From Oscillospiraceae bacterium (lineage in GTDB: Bacteria > Bacillota > Clostridia > Oscillospirales > Oscillospiraceae): a stretch of 64,000 nt of DNA. Every line of letters starts with the position of its first letter. Positions within the stretch are counted from its first letter, which is position 1. The notes below the pieces were generated by a model. It had not been told where the DNA came from, made no database searches, and worked only from the letters and a program-made list of their open reading frames with translations. The DNA is taken from contig CAJTFN010000001.1 of the NCBI GenBank assembly GCA_910575815.1, forward strand, positions 62,001 through 126,000, given 5' to 3'. This document shows positions 1-8,922 of the stretch, piece by piece. The position numbers were made by a program, and so were the translations under genes.

Positions 1-572
1 AAAATAGCGACACAGGCCAGCATCCAAATCAGGGAAAGGTAATAGAAATCCGTCTTGGAGCGGAAGGTCAGCATCCAAAGACTGTAATTCTTGCGGATTC
101 CGAAGTTGAGGCCTACAGAACCGCCTGTAATATTCTTAAATACAATCAGACATTGCCGGAGAATTGTCGTGCAGGAGATGGTTGCAATGGAAAAGAACAC
201 GCCGCGCAGACGAAAACAGGGTGCGCCGATGACCAGAGCGAACAAACAGGCGGCGGCAATGCCGATAAACATGCTGATCCAGGGGGAGACCCCGGCGCTT
301 AAATACATCATGATACCGGCATAAGCGCCGATGGTGAAAAAGCATGCCGAGGACCAGGATATCTGCTTGGCAAGGCCTCCCAGAACGTTCCAGGCAATGC
401 CCAGCGCGGCGAAAAAGAAAACCTCTATCACAACGTTTATAAAATAGATATTGCCGCACACTGCCGGAAATAGTGCAAATACGAGCACGATGATCACGGC
501 GATAGGATTTTGCCGGAGCACATGAAAAACACTTTTTATATGGAGGGAATTTTTCCGGTCAGTTCTGCTCAC
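1..572 (-). CDS. livM: Branched-chain amino acid ABC transporter permease LivM (partial, runs off window start)
   Basis: Membrane permease subunit of a LIV-type ABC importer. The minus-strand frame opening with GTG at 572-570 reads as a hydrophobic protein with the LivM hallmark GIAWNVLGGLAKQ near residue 57, then IGAYAG and GAPCFRLRGVFF, where E. coli-type LivM has the conserved GLxxRLRGxYFA segment. The GTG overlaps the livH stop (TGA, 571-569) in a GTGA arrangement, so translation is probably coupled to livH. About 190 residues are visible and the C-terminus lies outside the window. The start is inferred from the overlap; no in-frame ATG lies before the conserved region. The ATP-binding subunits (LivG/LivF) would be expected further downstream on the minus strand. 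Confidence 0.88.
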   Translation of the reverse strand, partial: MSRTDRKNSLHIKSVFHVLRQNPIAVIIVLVFALFPAVCGNIYFINVVIEVFFFAALGIAWNVLGGLAKQISWSSACFFTIGAYAGIMMYLSAGVSPWISMFIGIAAACLFALVIGAPCFRLRGVFFSIATISCTTILRQCLIVFKNITGGSVGLNFGIRKNYSLWMLTFRSKTDFYYLSLIWMLACVAI

Positions 573-1447
573 GCAATCCGTACCCCCTTTCCAAACAACC
601 CGTAAGGCTTAAAAATCAGAATCAGGATCAAAACTAAGTTGATAAATATCTGAGATACGTTTGTTGTTAAATAGGTGCTGGACAAGGCTTCCACTACGCC
701 GATGATCATACCGCCGATCATCGCGCCCTTGATATTTCCAAGTCCGCCTAAGACCATTGCGGACATAGCGATGGTAGAGAAAACCGCGCCCACACTGGGA
801 TAAATCATATAAAGCGGCGTGACAAGCAAGCCGGATACGCCCGCAAATACGGTTCCAAGGCCGAACGCCACAATATATACGATCTTCGCGTTAACCCCGA
901 GAGATGTTGCGACCGTCTTATTTTCAGAAGTAGCACGCATAGCGCGGCCAATGTCCGTACTGGAGAGAAGGTAATTTACAAAAATTGTAAATATAAGTGC
1001 CGCAAAAAAAGCGATAAGGCGCGTTGTGGTAAATACGATACCCCCAATGGTAATGGAGCCGAACTTCAGGCTCTCGGAAACAGGGATGCTCTGATAGTTG
1101 GAGCCAAAAATCATTTGGAAGCCATATCGCAGCAAATAGGACATGCCTATGGTCAGAATGATATAACTGGTTTCACTTTTTCCGACCACATGTGACACCG
1201 ATACCTTGAAAACAAGTGCGCCAAACAAGAACATAATGATACAGACAGGCACAATCAAAAAATATGGCGCGCTTCCCTCGGCTACAAAAGCACCGTAAAG
1301 AACATAGGTCACGTACATGCCCACCATCAGCAGCTCGCCCTGGGCGAAGTTCACAATTTTCATAACGCCGTGAATCATAGTGAGCCCGACTGCGATCAGG
1401 GAATACACCGCTCCGATCAGCAGCCCGTTGATAATTACTTGGATCAT
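569..1447 (-). CDS. livH: Branched-chain amino acid ABC transporter permease LivH
   Basis: Integral membrane permease, 292 aa, normal LivH length. The N-terminus (NGLLIGAVYSLIAVGLTM, then GVMKIVNFAQGELLMVG) carries the LivH signature found right after the first membrane span. The ATG at 1447 is preceded by a GAGGGGGG Shine-Dalgarno. It lies between the binding-protein gene and livM in one minus-strand operon. Substrate cannot be read from sequence: such systems import Leu/Ile/Val, but relatives carry urea, amides or other amino acids. Confidence 0.93.
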   Translation of the reverse strand: MIQVIINGLLIGAVYSLIAVGLTMIHGVMKIVNFAQGELLMVGMYVTYVLYGAFVAEGSAPYFLIVPVCIIMFLFGALVFKVSVSHVVGKSETSYIILTIGMSYLLRYGFQMIFGSNYQSIPVSESLKFGSITIGGIVFTTTRLIAFFAALIFTIFVNYLLSSTDIGRAMRATSENKTVATSLGVNAKIVYIVAFGLGTVFAGVSGLLVTPLYMIYPSVGAVFSTIAMSAMVLGGLGNIKGAMIGGMIIGVVEALSSTYLTTNVSQIFINLVLILILIFKPYGLFGKGVRIA

Positions 1448-1487
1448 TTCTTTCCCCCCTCAAAAGCAAATGTAAGTGCATTTTCAG

Positions 1488-1528
1488 AAACGCGGGGGTA
1501 CTTCCTTCGGGAAAGTACCCCCGCGTTT
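1488..1528 (-). terminator. Strong hairpin between binding-protein gene and livH
   Basis: A 16-bp perfect stem (1488-1503 with 1513-1528) around a 9-nt loop, followed on the minus strand by a short TTT. It sits in the 118-nt gap between the binding-protein stop and the livH start. This position is typical of partial terminators or 3'-stabilising hairpins that let the binding protein be made in excess over the membrane subunits. The weak T tract argues for partial readthrough rather than full termination. Confidence 0.7.
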
Positions 1529-1565
1529 TATTGAGTAGGTCTCGCGAGTTTTTATCAAGCCGGAA

Positions 1566-2912
1566 TTACTGGTAAGGTTGCAGGGTATTGGGGTCCACGA
1601 TGGGAGAGTTCGCGGAAGCTACAGGATACACGCAGGTGGGCAACCCGTTTTGCCACTGAAGCACAATCGGGGTAGCGCTGGCATTGTGTCCGTTCTCATC
1701 GACCATATTGTTTTCTCCGTTGAAAGTCGCCATCCATTTGTTGCTCTCGGAAGTAGCGGCAAAGACGGCGTCACGGATGGCCGTGCGGTCGGTTGTCTTC
1801 AGCTGGTCGACGAGATCCAGAACCAACATGGTGCAGATCGCGGTAGGCCCGCCCTGGCCGGATAGGAAGTCGCCATAGGTTTTTTCATACTGCTCAGAGA
1901 GTTCCATAAAGGCCTCATTCTTTACGGCATAGGACTGGTCCTTCACAAAGTTGTCCGTGGAATAAATGCCATTGACCAGATCGCCCAAGTCCCGTGCCAG
2001 GGAAGGCCAGGTAAACGCGGAGCCGCCGGCAAGAATCGTAGGATTGTAGTTTAAGGATTGGCAGGCGGTCATGATGATTTTCGCGTCGTTTTCATAGCAG
2101 CTGGGGAAGATGACATCTACGTCCGCATTCATCATTTTTGTAATAATCGAGGTGGCGTCGGTTAGGCTGCCCGCCTCATAGGGCTCATCCACGGCGACTT
2201 TCAGGCCGTATTCTTTTAGAGTATCAACCGTACCCTCGGCGTTTTGGGTACCCCAGGCAGAGTTTTCGTAAACCAGGCCGATGTTCAGCTCTTCCAGACT
2301 CTTGTCCCAATAGTTGTCACAGAGGTATTCCAGGAATTCAATCTGCATGGCGCCAAACACCTGCGCATAAGGCGCGGGCTGGAAGACCCACTCGCAGCCG
2401 GAGGAGGAAATTGCAGAGTTAGAAGCCGAGGTAGTTAAGCCTAGAATCTCATATTCCTGAAGAACTTCTAATTCCACCAGGCAGATGCTGGAGGTCGCGT
2501 GTCCAATCACAGCCACGGCGTCGGGATTCTCCTGCAATGCACGCTGCAGGGGAAGAGCGGCTGCGGAGGTGTCGCTGCCAGAGTCAACAATTACCAGTTC
2601 TACCTGCGCACCATTCATAGACTGGATGCCACCTTTGCTGTTGACATAGTCAACCGCCGCCTGCGCCGCTTGAGACTGCATCGTTCCGGTAGTAGAGCCG
2701 CTGCCGGTAATGGATGTATAGAGAATTAGCTTTACGGTATCACCCGCAGCGGAGCTGTCTGTTTTGTTCGCGCCAGCAGAGTCGGAAGGGGAGCTGCTGT
2801 CAGAGGGTGCAGGGGAATCCGCTCCCTTTTGCCCGCAGGCTGCAAGAGATAGCACCATTGCGGCTGTGAGAAGCATACTTAAAAATTTTTTCGTTTGTTT
2901 TTTCATCTTCAT
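1566..2912 (-). CDS. ABC transporter substrate-binding lipoprotein (Leu/Ile/Val-binding family)
   Basis: Extracytoplasmic ligand-binding receptor for the LivH/LivM importer. The N-terminus is a lipoprotein signal: basic MKMKK, hydrophobic stretch, then lipobox LAAC with the lipidated Cys near residue 26, followed by a Ser/Pro/Asp-rich linker. The rest reads as a periplasmic-binding-protein type I fold (Peripla_BP_6): ITGSGSTTGTMQSQAAQAAV, then IGHATSSICL and IGLVYENSAWG. An open frame extends upstream to 3062, but that would start upstream of a good promoter. The start was therefore placed at the ATG cluster 2915/2912/2906 just after AAGGAAGAGG. It is separated from livH by a hairpin. Confidence 0.9.
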   Translation of the reverse strand: MKMKKQTKKFLSMLLTAAMVLSLAACGQKGADSPAPSDSSSPSDSAGANKTDSSAAGDTVKLILYTSITGSGSTTGTMQSQAAQAAVDYVNSKGGIQSMNGAQVELVIVDSGSDTSAAALPLQRALQENPDAVAVIGHATSSICLVELEVLQEYEILGLTTSASNSAISSSGCEWVFQPAPYAQVFGAMQIEFLEYLCDNYWDKSLEELNIGLVYENSAWGTQNAEGTVDTLKEYGLKVAVDEPYEAGSLTDATSIITKMMNADVDVIFPSCYENDAKIIMTACQSLNYNPTILAGGSAFTWPSLARDLGDLVNGIYSTDNFVKDQSYAVKNEAFMELSEQYEKTYGDFLSGQGGPTAICTMLVLDLVDQLKTTDRTAIRDAVFAATSESNKWMATFNGENNMVDENGHNASATPIVLQWQNGLPTCVYPVASANSPIVDPNTLQPYQ

Positions 2913-3033
2913 CATACCTCTTCCTTCTTTGAATTGATTGTTTGCTTGAGCTTCAGACCCGCGCTTGCTAATTGGTTTTTGATTTACCACCTTCCTTCCT
3001 GAGGCCAAATGAACATATGTGTTTGTAACTATG

Positions 3034-3062
3034 ACAATACTCCGCCACCAATAGATTGTCAA
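3034..3062 (-). promoter_or_regulatory. Promoter for the LIV-type transporter operon
   Basis: On the minus strand, TTGACA (plus 3057-3062) and TATTGT (plus 3034-3039) are separated by exactly 17 nt. This gives a leader of about 110 nt before the binding-protein start at 2912. Confidence 0.75.
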
Positions 3063-3157
3063 TATATTTATTATATCTTTATCATATTTTGGTTAAGTAT
3101 ATAAAAACTAATTGTATTTTTGGTGAAACTCGTCATCCTAAAACCGTGACTCCTCTC

Positions 3158-3187
3158 TTGATTTCCACAAGCTGTTTTTGATATAAT
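3158..3187 (+). promoter_or_regulatory. Promoter for the DeoR-family regulator
   Basis: TTGATT (3158-3163) and a perfect TATAAT (3182-3187), spacer 18 nt. Divergent from the LIV operon promoter about 100 bp away. Confidence 0.7.
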
Positions 3188-3272
3188 AAATCCAAAAATT
3201 GTGACACAATGGGCGGGAAAGGTACTTGGTTTGCCCTTGATGGCAAACACTTTGATTGGGGGTATCATCTTA

Positions 3273-4079
3273 GTGAGGGTAAATCGATTGGACGCCATGG
3301 AACAGTACATATTCCAATGCGGCGCCGTTTCCTTAGAAGACATTGCCCAAGAGTTTAATATTTCGACCAACACCGTACGGCGGGACATTCAAGAGCTGCT
3401 GGGTAGAAACAACAATATTAAAAAAGTTTATGGCGGAGTGGCCGCTGATACGGAGTTTCCGTCACCTTACGCGGACCGGTCCGCCGAACATCACAGGAAC
3501 AAGGAAGAGATTGGGTGCTTGGCTGCAAGGTTTGTGGATGATGGCGAAGCGATCTTTTTGGACAGTGGGCCTACCACGCCATGTATGGTGAAGTATCTGA
3601 AAAACCGCAAAAATATAACGGTTATTACCAACAGCCTGGCGGTTATGACGGAATGCGCGCTCTATCCCCACATCACACTCATCACATTGGGGGGGGTATA
3701 CGATTCATGCATTGCCGCTTTTATGGGGACGATTCCGCTGGAGGCACTATCGCGTTTTTCCATCAAGACGGTATTCCTAGAGGCTGCGGGTGTTTCCATT
3801 TGCGCGGGTCTTACCAATGACACGTACATGGAGGCGGAGATGAAGCGCGCCGTATCCAAAGAGGGAGAACGGTGTATCCTCCTTGCGGACGGGGCAAAGT
3901 TTGGGCAGGCCGCAGCCGTAAAATTTTACAGCTTCAACGATCTTTATGCGATTGTGACAGACCGGCCTCCCGCTCAGACATACGTTGAGATCAGCGAGAA
4001 ATTCGGCATTCAGCTTTTATATCCTAATGCAGAGGAACAAGGTCAAATTGTTGGAAACACGTGTGGTCCATCGGATTAG
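3273..4079 (+). CDS. DeoR/GlpR-family transcriptional regulator
   Basis: DNA-binding repressor of sugar or sugar-acid catabolism. The N-terminal winged helix is clear (VSLEDIAQEFNISTNTVRRD, then KVYGGVA), followed by a DeoR sensor domain with the phospho-sugar binding pattern (FLDSGPTTPCMVKYL, TNSLAV, LGGVYD). Such domains usually bind a phosphorylated sugar intermediate. The frame is open from 3201; GTG at 3273 was chosen because it follows GGGGGT by 10 nt and gives the usual short N-terminus. ATG at 3300 is possible. It stops 29 bp before the galactonate dehydratase remnant and probably once controlled those genes. The gene itself looks intact at about 268 aa. Confidence 0.85.
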   Translation: MRVNRLDAMEQYIFQCGAVSLEDIAQEFNISTNTVRRDIQELLGRNNNIKKVYGGVAADTEFPSPYADRSAEHHRNKEEIGCLAARFVDDGEAIFLDSGPTTPCMVKYLKNRKNITVITNSLAVMTECALYPHITLITLGGVYDSCIAAFMGTIPLEALSRFSIKTVFLEAAGVSICAGLTNDTYMEAEMKRAVSKEGERCILLADGAKFGQAAAVKFYSFNDLYAIVTDRPPAQTYVEISEKFGIQLLYPNAEEQGQIVGNTCGPSD

Positions 4080-4108
4080 GTTTTCAGAATAAAAACTTGA
4101 AAGGGTAA

Positions 4109-5197
4109 GTGGAACTTGAAACAGACGAGGGATTTACTGGTTGGGGAGAGGCTGTGCTGGAGGGGTACTGTGGTGTGGTTTTGACGTGTGTGCAGGAGTT
4201 GCCGGTCTATCTTATCGGCGCTGATTCAGATAGGATAGAGGATCTATGGAATACGATCTATCGGGCCGACTTCTATCGCGGCGGCGTGCTGATGAGCGCT
4301 CTGGTTGGCATCGACTAGGCGTAGTGGGATATCAAGGGCAAAGTATTCAACACTCCGGTTTACCAATTGATAGACGGCGCCTGCCGGGACAGTATGTGGG
4401 CGTATTCCTGGATTGGCGGTGATCGTCCTGACGATACCGACGATACTGCCGCCGCCAAGGAACGGATGGATGTCGGTTTCACCGCTGTTAAAATGAACGC
4501 GACAGAGGAACTCCAGATGGTGGACTCTTACGGTAAGGTCGATGCCGTTCTGGCCCGGGTGGCTGCGGTCCGGGAAAACTGCGGCAAATATTTCGGGATC
4601 GCCATTGATTTCCATGGCCGGGTACATAAGCCCATGGACTAAAAGCTGGAGGAATTTGACCCCGTGTTCATAGAGGAACCCGTTCTCTGTGAAAATATGG
4701 AGAGCTTTCGGGGAATTGTGGCTTGCTGAAACATTCCCGTTGCTGCCGGTGAGTGCCTCTTTAGCCTCTATGACTTTAAGCGGCTCCTCCAGGCGGGAGG
4801 TGTGGATATCATTCAGCCCGATCTGAGTCACGCCGGCGGGTTGACGGAGGTAAGGAAAATCGCTTCTATGGCGGAGGCGTATGACGTGGCCGTGGCTCCG
4901 CACTGCCCACTGGGGCCCATTGCGCTGAGTGCCTGCCTTCAGCTGGACGCGATCTGCTACAATGCCGTGATTCAGGAGCAGACGATGGGGATCCTCTATA
5001 ATGTGGGCAAAGAGGTGCTTGATTATGCATTGAATAAAGAGGACTTTTGGTTTGAAGACGGCTTTATAAAGCTGTTCGCCAAGGCTGGCCTGGGAGTCCG
5101 GGTTAATAAAGATTTGGTGTTGGAAGAAAATCAGAACCCGCATCAGTGGAAAGATCCCGTTTGGCGTCACAAAGATAGTTCTGTTGCTGAATGGTGA
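4109..5197 (+). pseudogene. dgoD: Degraded D-galactonate dehydratase (enolase superfamily)
   Basis: One reading frame reads as DgoD almost end to end: [58 protein letters not shown], and the C-terminus DSSVAEW. The intact enzyme converts D-galactonate to 2-keto-3-deoxygalactonate. Four in-frame stops break it: TAG at 4316-4318 and 4322-4324 (where relatives have the Gln and Leu of IDQALWDI), TAA at 4640-4642, and TGA near 4727. The first 20 or so residues are missing; a stop lies directly upstream of the GTG at 4109. The residues around the stops remain conserved, so the decay is recent. Confidence 0.9.
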
Positions 5198-5224
5198 GCA
5201 ACGGGTCATAAATTGGGTGCTTGA

Positions 5225-5668
5225 TATTCTGAAACCGGCAGCGATATAGGGGCATGTACGGTTTTGAGCGTCCGGCAAGCAGAGCTGACGGCCGACGCTG
5301 GCGGCAGCTATGTTATTGCGCTCGACGTCGATGAAGATGTTATCCGCCGAGTGGCGGCCTTGGGCATGGTAGCCATACCCGGCACGATGACCTCCACAGA
5401 GATTATGGCGGCCCAGGGGGCTGGGGCGGGTTTTGTTAAGCTTTTTCCCGCCGCAAATTTAGGGGTAGATTATGTGAAAGCGGTTCGGGTCCCGCAGAGC
5501 CATGTAAAATTGTTGGCTGTCGGCGGGATCAGCGAAAAGAACCTTGCCCAGTTTTTAGAGGCCGGCATGATTGGCGCCGGTGTAGGCGGCAATCTGGCAA
5601 ACAAGGCATGGATCGAAAAAATTACGGAAACAGTCAAACAGCTGATGAAAATTGCGGAAGCCGCCTAA
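5225..5668 (+). pseudogene. dgoA: N-terminally truncated KDPG/KDPGal aldolase
   Basis: The 135-residue C-terminal part of a class I 2-keto-3-deoxy-6-phospho-sugar-acid aldolase. It begins at a motif matching GAGTVL (here GACTVL, with Gly replaced by Cys) and contains IPGTMTSTEI and the Schiff-base lysine in FVKLFPAANLG, then GGISEKN and GVGGNL. The first 65-70 residues, which include the catalytic Glu of the family, are absent, and the frame is closed by TGA at 5222. It follows dgoD and precedes the kinase remnant, the expected pathway order. Confidence 0.85.
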
Positions 5669-5694
5669 AATAGCGGATAAGAAAGAAGCCCTCC

Positions 5695-6498
5695 ATGAAG
5701 CTGGTCACATTCGGAGAGATCATGATGTGCCTGAATCCTGAGGGTTATCTGCGTTTTGTCCAGGCGGAAAAATTCGAGGCATCCTACGCCAGCGGAGAAG
5801 CCAATGTTTCCGTGTCTATCGCCAACTATGGCCTGGATAGCGCTTTTACAACAAAAGTGCCTGCCCATGAGATTGGTCAATGCGCGGTTAACACCCTGCG
5901 GCACTTCGGTATGGATGTCAGCGGAATCGTCAGGGGAGGCGATCGGCTAGGAGTTTATTTTGTAGAAAAGAAAACTTCTCAACGGCCGTCGAAGGTCATT
6001 TGTGATCGCGCCCACAGCGCCATTGCCGAGGTGGTCCCTTCCGATTTTGATTGGAAGGCCATTCTTCAGGGGGCGAAGTGGTTTCACTTTACAGGTATTA
6101 CCCCTGCTTTGGGAGCACAGCTGCCGGGAAGCTGTGAACCCAGGCGCGAGTCGGCGAGGCGATGGGCGAGTTAATTCCTTATTTGGATGTCTGCATAGCC
6201 AACGAAGAGGACGCCAAGGATGTTTTCGGTATTTCTGTTCCTGATACTGACTTGAACACGGGAAAATTCAGCCGGGACGGTTATATCAGTGTAGCCCATC
6301 AGCTGACAAAGCGCTTTCAATTCAAGAGAGTTTCGATTACGCTTCGCGGCATCTTGCTTAAAGCATACTATTGAGCATGACTTCAACTTGATAAGCGTTT
6401 CTGAGGTGGAAAGTTTGGTTGGCGGAAACGCTTCCGGCCGTGTTCAGCGCTTACTTTCTCTTTTTAAAAGGAAGGGTATAGAACTAAAAATAGAGTAA
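5695..6498 (+). pseudogene. kdgK: Broken 2-keto-3-deoxy-gluconate/galactonate kinase (PfkB family)
   Basis: Ribokinase-like sugar-acid kinase in three pieces. Piece one (5695-6120) starts normally: MKLVTFGEIMMCLNPEG, GEANVSVSIANYG, FHFTGITPAL. About 30 residues are then lost and the frame shifts to piece two (about 6140-6374, VGEAMGELIPYLDVCIANEED, then FKRVSITLR). A large deletion follows, and the last 40 codons appear in another frame (from about 6361): [18 protein letters not shown], then ASGRVQR, ending at TAA 6496-6498. The catalytic GAGD anion-hole region is within the deleted part, so no activity is possible. Confidence 0.88.
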
Positions 6499-6533
6499 GA
6501 ATGCCGTACGGATGTGCGGCATTCTTACTTTTT
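6497..6533 (+). terminator. Rho-independent terminator after the sugar-acid island
   Basis: Ten-bp stem (6497-6506 with 6517-6526) followed by ACTTTTT. It overlaps the stop codon of the kinase remnant. Confidence 0.75.
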
Positions 6534-6781
6534 GCCTATTCAAAAATATGCTGTGCGGCAGCCTTCTTCCGGCGCACGTTACAAAATCATGCTGGCCAAA
6601 TTATATGAAATATATAAAATTATCATCAACAGACAGGTTTCTACATCTAAACCAATAACCATACAACTTTGCTTCTTTTTTAAAAGCTGTTGAATCAAGC
6701 GTGACTTTATGCTCCATTTTCATTATACAGATGTCGGAAAAAGAGACCACATCTGATAGATAACAGAAAAGGAGCGAGATT

Positions 6782-7491
6782 ATGAAAAGAAGAATTCTCG
6801 GCATTACACTGCTTACCGTCATGTGTGCAGCCTTGCTGGCAGGCTGCGGCCAGAAGTCCGCAACCTGGAAAGTGACCTGGCACTGGGCCTCCTCCGGCAT
6901 GGCTGCCATGGTGAGCCAGCAGGCGGCGACCAAGTTTACCAGCTACTCCAACACCATCACCCTAGTGGCCGAGGCCATCAAGGGAGACGCCGCCACCGTA
7001 AATACCTAGGTAGCCGACACCAAGGCCAACGATACCGAGCTGGTCTTCGTGGGCGAGGGACTGCTGTCTATCACGTCTATTCTGGACCCGGCAAAGATGC
7101 AATTCGGCTATGAGGACTTTGTGTTTGTGGAGAACCTGTATTCCTCCATCGTTGTCCTCTCCGCCGACGCCGAGCTGAACATCAGTAGCGTGGTCGACCT
7201 GGAAGCCTATGTTCAGCAGGGTACGGAAATCAGCGTGGCTGTCAACGGCGCCACCAGCTCCGAGGCTTTCCTAGCCGCTGCTTTGTCATGGCTCGGGCCG
7301 GCACCGATGAGAAGAAGGTCGCCGAGCTGAAGGAGCTCTACGGCAAGATTCTGGCGGATGCAGAGGTCGTGGAGTGGCTCCAGGACACCATGCTGCTGGA
7401 AGTGGACACCATGCCCGTGGAGAATGTGGAGGCCCATGTGGAAAACGTGAAGAGCATCGTCAACGAATATAAGGATATCGTCGCAGGCTGA
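6782..7491 (+). pseudogene. Degraded TctC-type tripartite tricarboxylate transporter binding protein
   Basis: Begins as a lipoprotein (MKRRILG, hydrophobic stretch, LLAGC lipobox near residue 22) after AAAGGAG. The body resembles the TctC/BUG family: VADTKANDTELVFVG, YEDFVFVENLYS, TEISVAVNGATSSEAFLAAA, and the typical C-terminus starting ARAGTDEKKVAELK. A TAG at 7007-7009 interrupts it. A frame change with loss of roughly 100 residues occurs near 7275-7290. The remnant is 237 codons against about 320 in intact family members. It probably once brought the sugar acid into the cell for the adjacent pathway. Confidence 0.8.
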
Positions 7492-7579
7492 TCGCAGCGA
7501 TCCATGTGGGTGAATGGGATAGGGCAGAGGTCCCGCCCATTCACCCTTTTATTCCCTGAACTTTGAAAAGAGGCCCCCT

Positions 7580-7744
7580 ATGAAGCAATGGGTAGAGCAG
7601 TTCAACGGCCGCATGGACACCTGGGGCCGGAAGCTGCACGAAAAAGAAATCCGCGTCCCCATTGACCTGGTTACCGGCGTAGTCTTCTTACTCTTTGCCC
7701 TGGCAATTCTGCTGAGCCATGTTGATTGGCAAGGAACTCTATAA
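7580..7744 (+). pseudogene. N-terminal fragment of a TctB-like small membrane subunit
   Basis: A 54-codon ORF (MKQWVEQFNGRMDTWG, then EKEIRVPIDLVTGVVFLLFALAILL) with one membrane span, placed right after the TctC remnant, where tctB normally lies. TctB has about four spans and 150 residues, so this is a truncated start. No TctA (the large permease) can be found. Assignment rests on position plus the single span. Confidence 0.55.
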
Positions 7745-7857
7745 GCTGGCCACAAAGCAGCCCTTGAATTGGAAGGTCATCAACATTCAGGTGGAAGCCA
7801 AGGCGCTGGCAAACTTGGGCATTCTGCTTTGGCCCAATCAATCGTGCGCCACCTACT

Positions 7858-8030
7858 AACGGCCATAACTTCATCCGTGGTTTCCTGTTGAAAGGTGATT
7901 GTCCCCATGATGATGGAGATTGGGCAATGGTCGGAACAAAGTGTAGTCGTATGGTGCTTGATGCGCCGAACATAGGTCAGCAGTTCTCCCGAAACGAGGA
8001 AGCAATCCAGCCGGGAGCTGTGGCCTCCCC
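7858..8030 (-). pseudogene. Possible fragment of an endonuclease/exonuclease/phosphatase-family C-terminus
   Basis: A minus-strand frame reads SRLDCFLVSGELLTYV, then CSDHCPISIIMG, which resembles the C-terminal R-D-x-F-L-V-S and S-D-H-x-P-I motifs of ExoIII-like nucleases. No start or remainder of the gene is present. It lies between transporter and recombinase remnants and was probably part of a mobile element. The match is short, so confidence is low. Confidence 0.35.
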
Positions 8031-8073
8031 CTAACAGGGGTATCTACGACTTGGGGAAGTACCCCGGCAGGAA

Positions 8074-8446
8074 TCACGCTGAGATTTCCTGCCAGGGGCT
8101 TTCTTTGTACTGCGAGGCGTCTCCACCAATACAGCCGATGTCACTGCAGTGGATTTCAATGGTCTGCATCGCCTTCTTAGACCACTTGGTACTTTTTTCA
8201 TGCACCACAATCTTCTGGATGAACAGTCGTAGCAGCTTCGGTGTCAGCTCCGTGATGTAAGTGTAACGCCTAGCCTTGGCAATAAAGCCGTCGGTGCTGG
8301 AAACGGTATCCTGCAGTTTCTGAATAGCGGCCTCCTTCACTGGGATTTCTGGCGCCAGCTTCTCCTGTTCCTCCGTGTAGCCGCCGGACAGCGTCTGAAA
8401 CTGCTCTGCTGAGATATGTCCAAGCACCCGGTCCTCAGAGAGCTTT
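8074..8446 (-). pseudogene. C-terminal remnant of a large serine recombinase
   Basis: The minus strand encodes about 120 residues typical of the C-terminal part of transposon-type serine recombinases: KLSEDRVLGHISAEQFQTL, a coiled-coil Gln/Glu stretch, TYITELTPKLLRLFIQKIVV (the ELTPELLxxFIxKIxVHE motif), then a beta-strand tail. The catalytic and DNA-binding N-terminal region is gone; the frame is closed by a stop at the upstream border next to the palindrome at 8452-8465. This is the only mobile-element sign in the window and may mark the event that removed the rest of the neighbouring island. Confidence 0.78.
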
Positions 8447-8535
8447 TGTCAAGGATAATTTTATCCTAAATGCAAATCCTTTAGCAACCATCAAAATATC
8501 AATAGTAGCTAGAAGCAGAGAACCAACTCCTTCTG

Positions 8536-8727
8536 GTGCATTATTTTTTCAACCTCCAGAGATTTGGCCTTGCGTTTATCTGGCTGACGGTACCGTGGGT
8601 GCTGATCTTGTGGATGACGCTGTCTTTCCGAAAAAGCGACCCGCTTGCGGCAAGGCTGCAAATTACCCATCTACTCTGGGTGGCCTTAGCCGGGTATCTA
8701 GATCTGGGGATCTGGATACTGAATTAG
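8536..8727 (+). CDS. Short hydrophobic ORF, probably the C-terminal stub of a membrane protein
   Basis: A 63-codon frame (GTG start in the track sense, no Shine-Dalgarno) with two hydrophobic segments, FGLAFIWLTVPWVLILWM and ITHLLWVALAGYLDLGIWIL, joined by a charged loop FRKSDPLAARL. The frame stays open further upstream, which fits a gene end left after a deletion better than a complete small gene. I do not recognise the family. Confidence 0.3.
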   Translation: MHYFFNLQRFGLAFIWLTVPWVLILWMTLSFRKSDPLAARLQITHLLWVALAGYLDLGIWILN

Positions 8728-8888
8728 GGAGTATCGGAAAATAATGGTAAATATCCGCTGCTGATCGTGTCATCAATTGCAAAAAATAAAGGATGCACCT
8801 GATTTTCGCGCGAAATTGTCTGCCAAGCGATGGAAACTATTGTGGCATAAAGGATGCAAGACGTGTTTTTTGCCAACAAAAAAATAGA

Positions 8889-8922
8889 CCGGAGCAAAGT
8901 AGAATTTGCTCCGGCACTTTTT
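8889..8922 (-). terminator. Bidirectional terminator downstream of the IclR gene
   Basis: Ten-bp perfect stem CCGGAGCAAA/TTTGCTCCGG (8889-8898 with 8905-8914). It is followed by CACTTTTTT on the plus strand and TCTATTTTTTT on the minus strand. The minus orientation would end the IclR transcript. Confidence 0.8.

Noticed and set aside
136-459. 107-codon minus ORF near the window start
   Set aside because: Out of frame with the LivM reading frame, which gives a good protein from 572 to the window edge.
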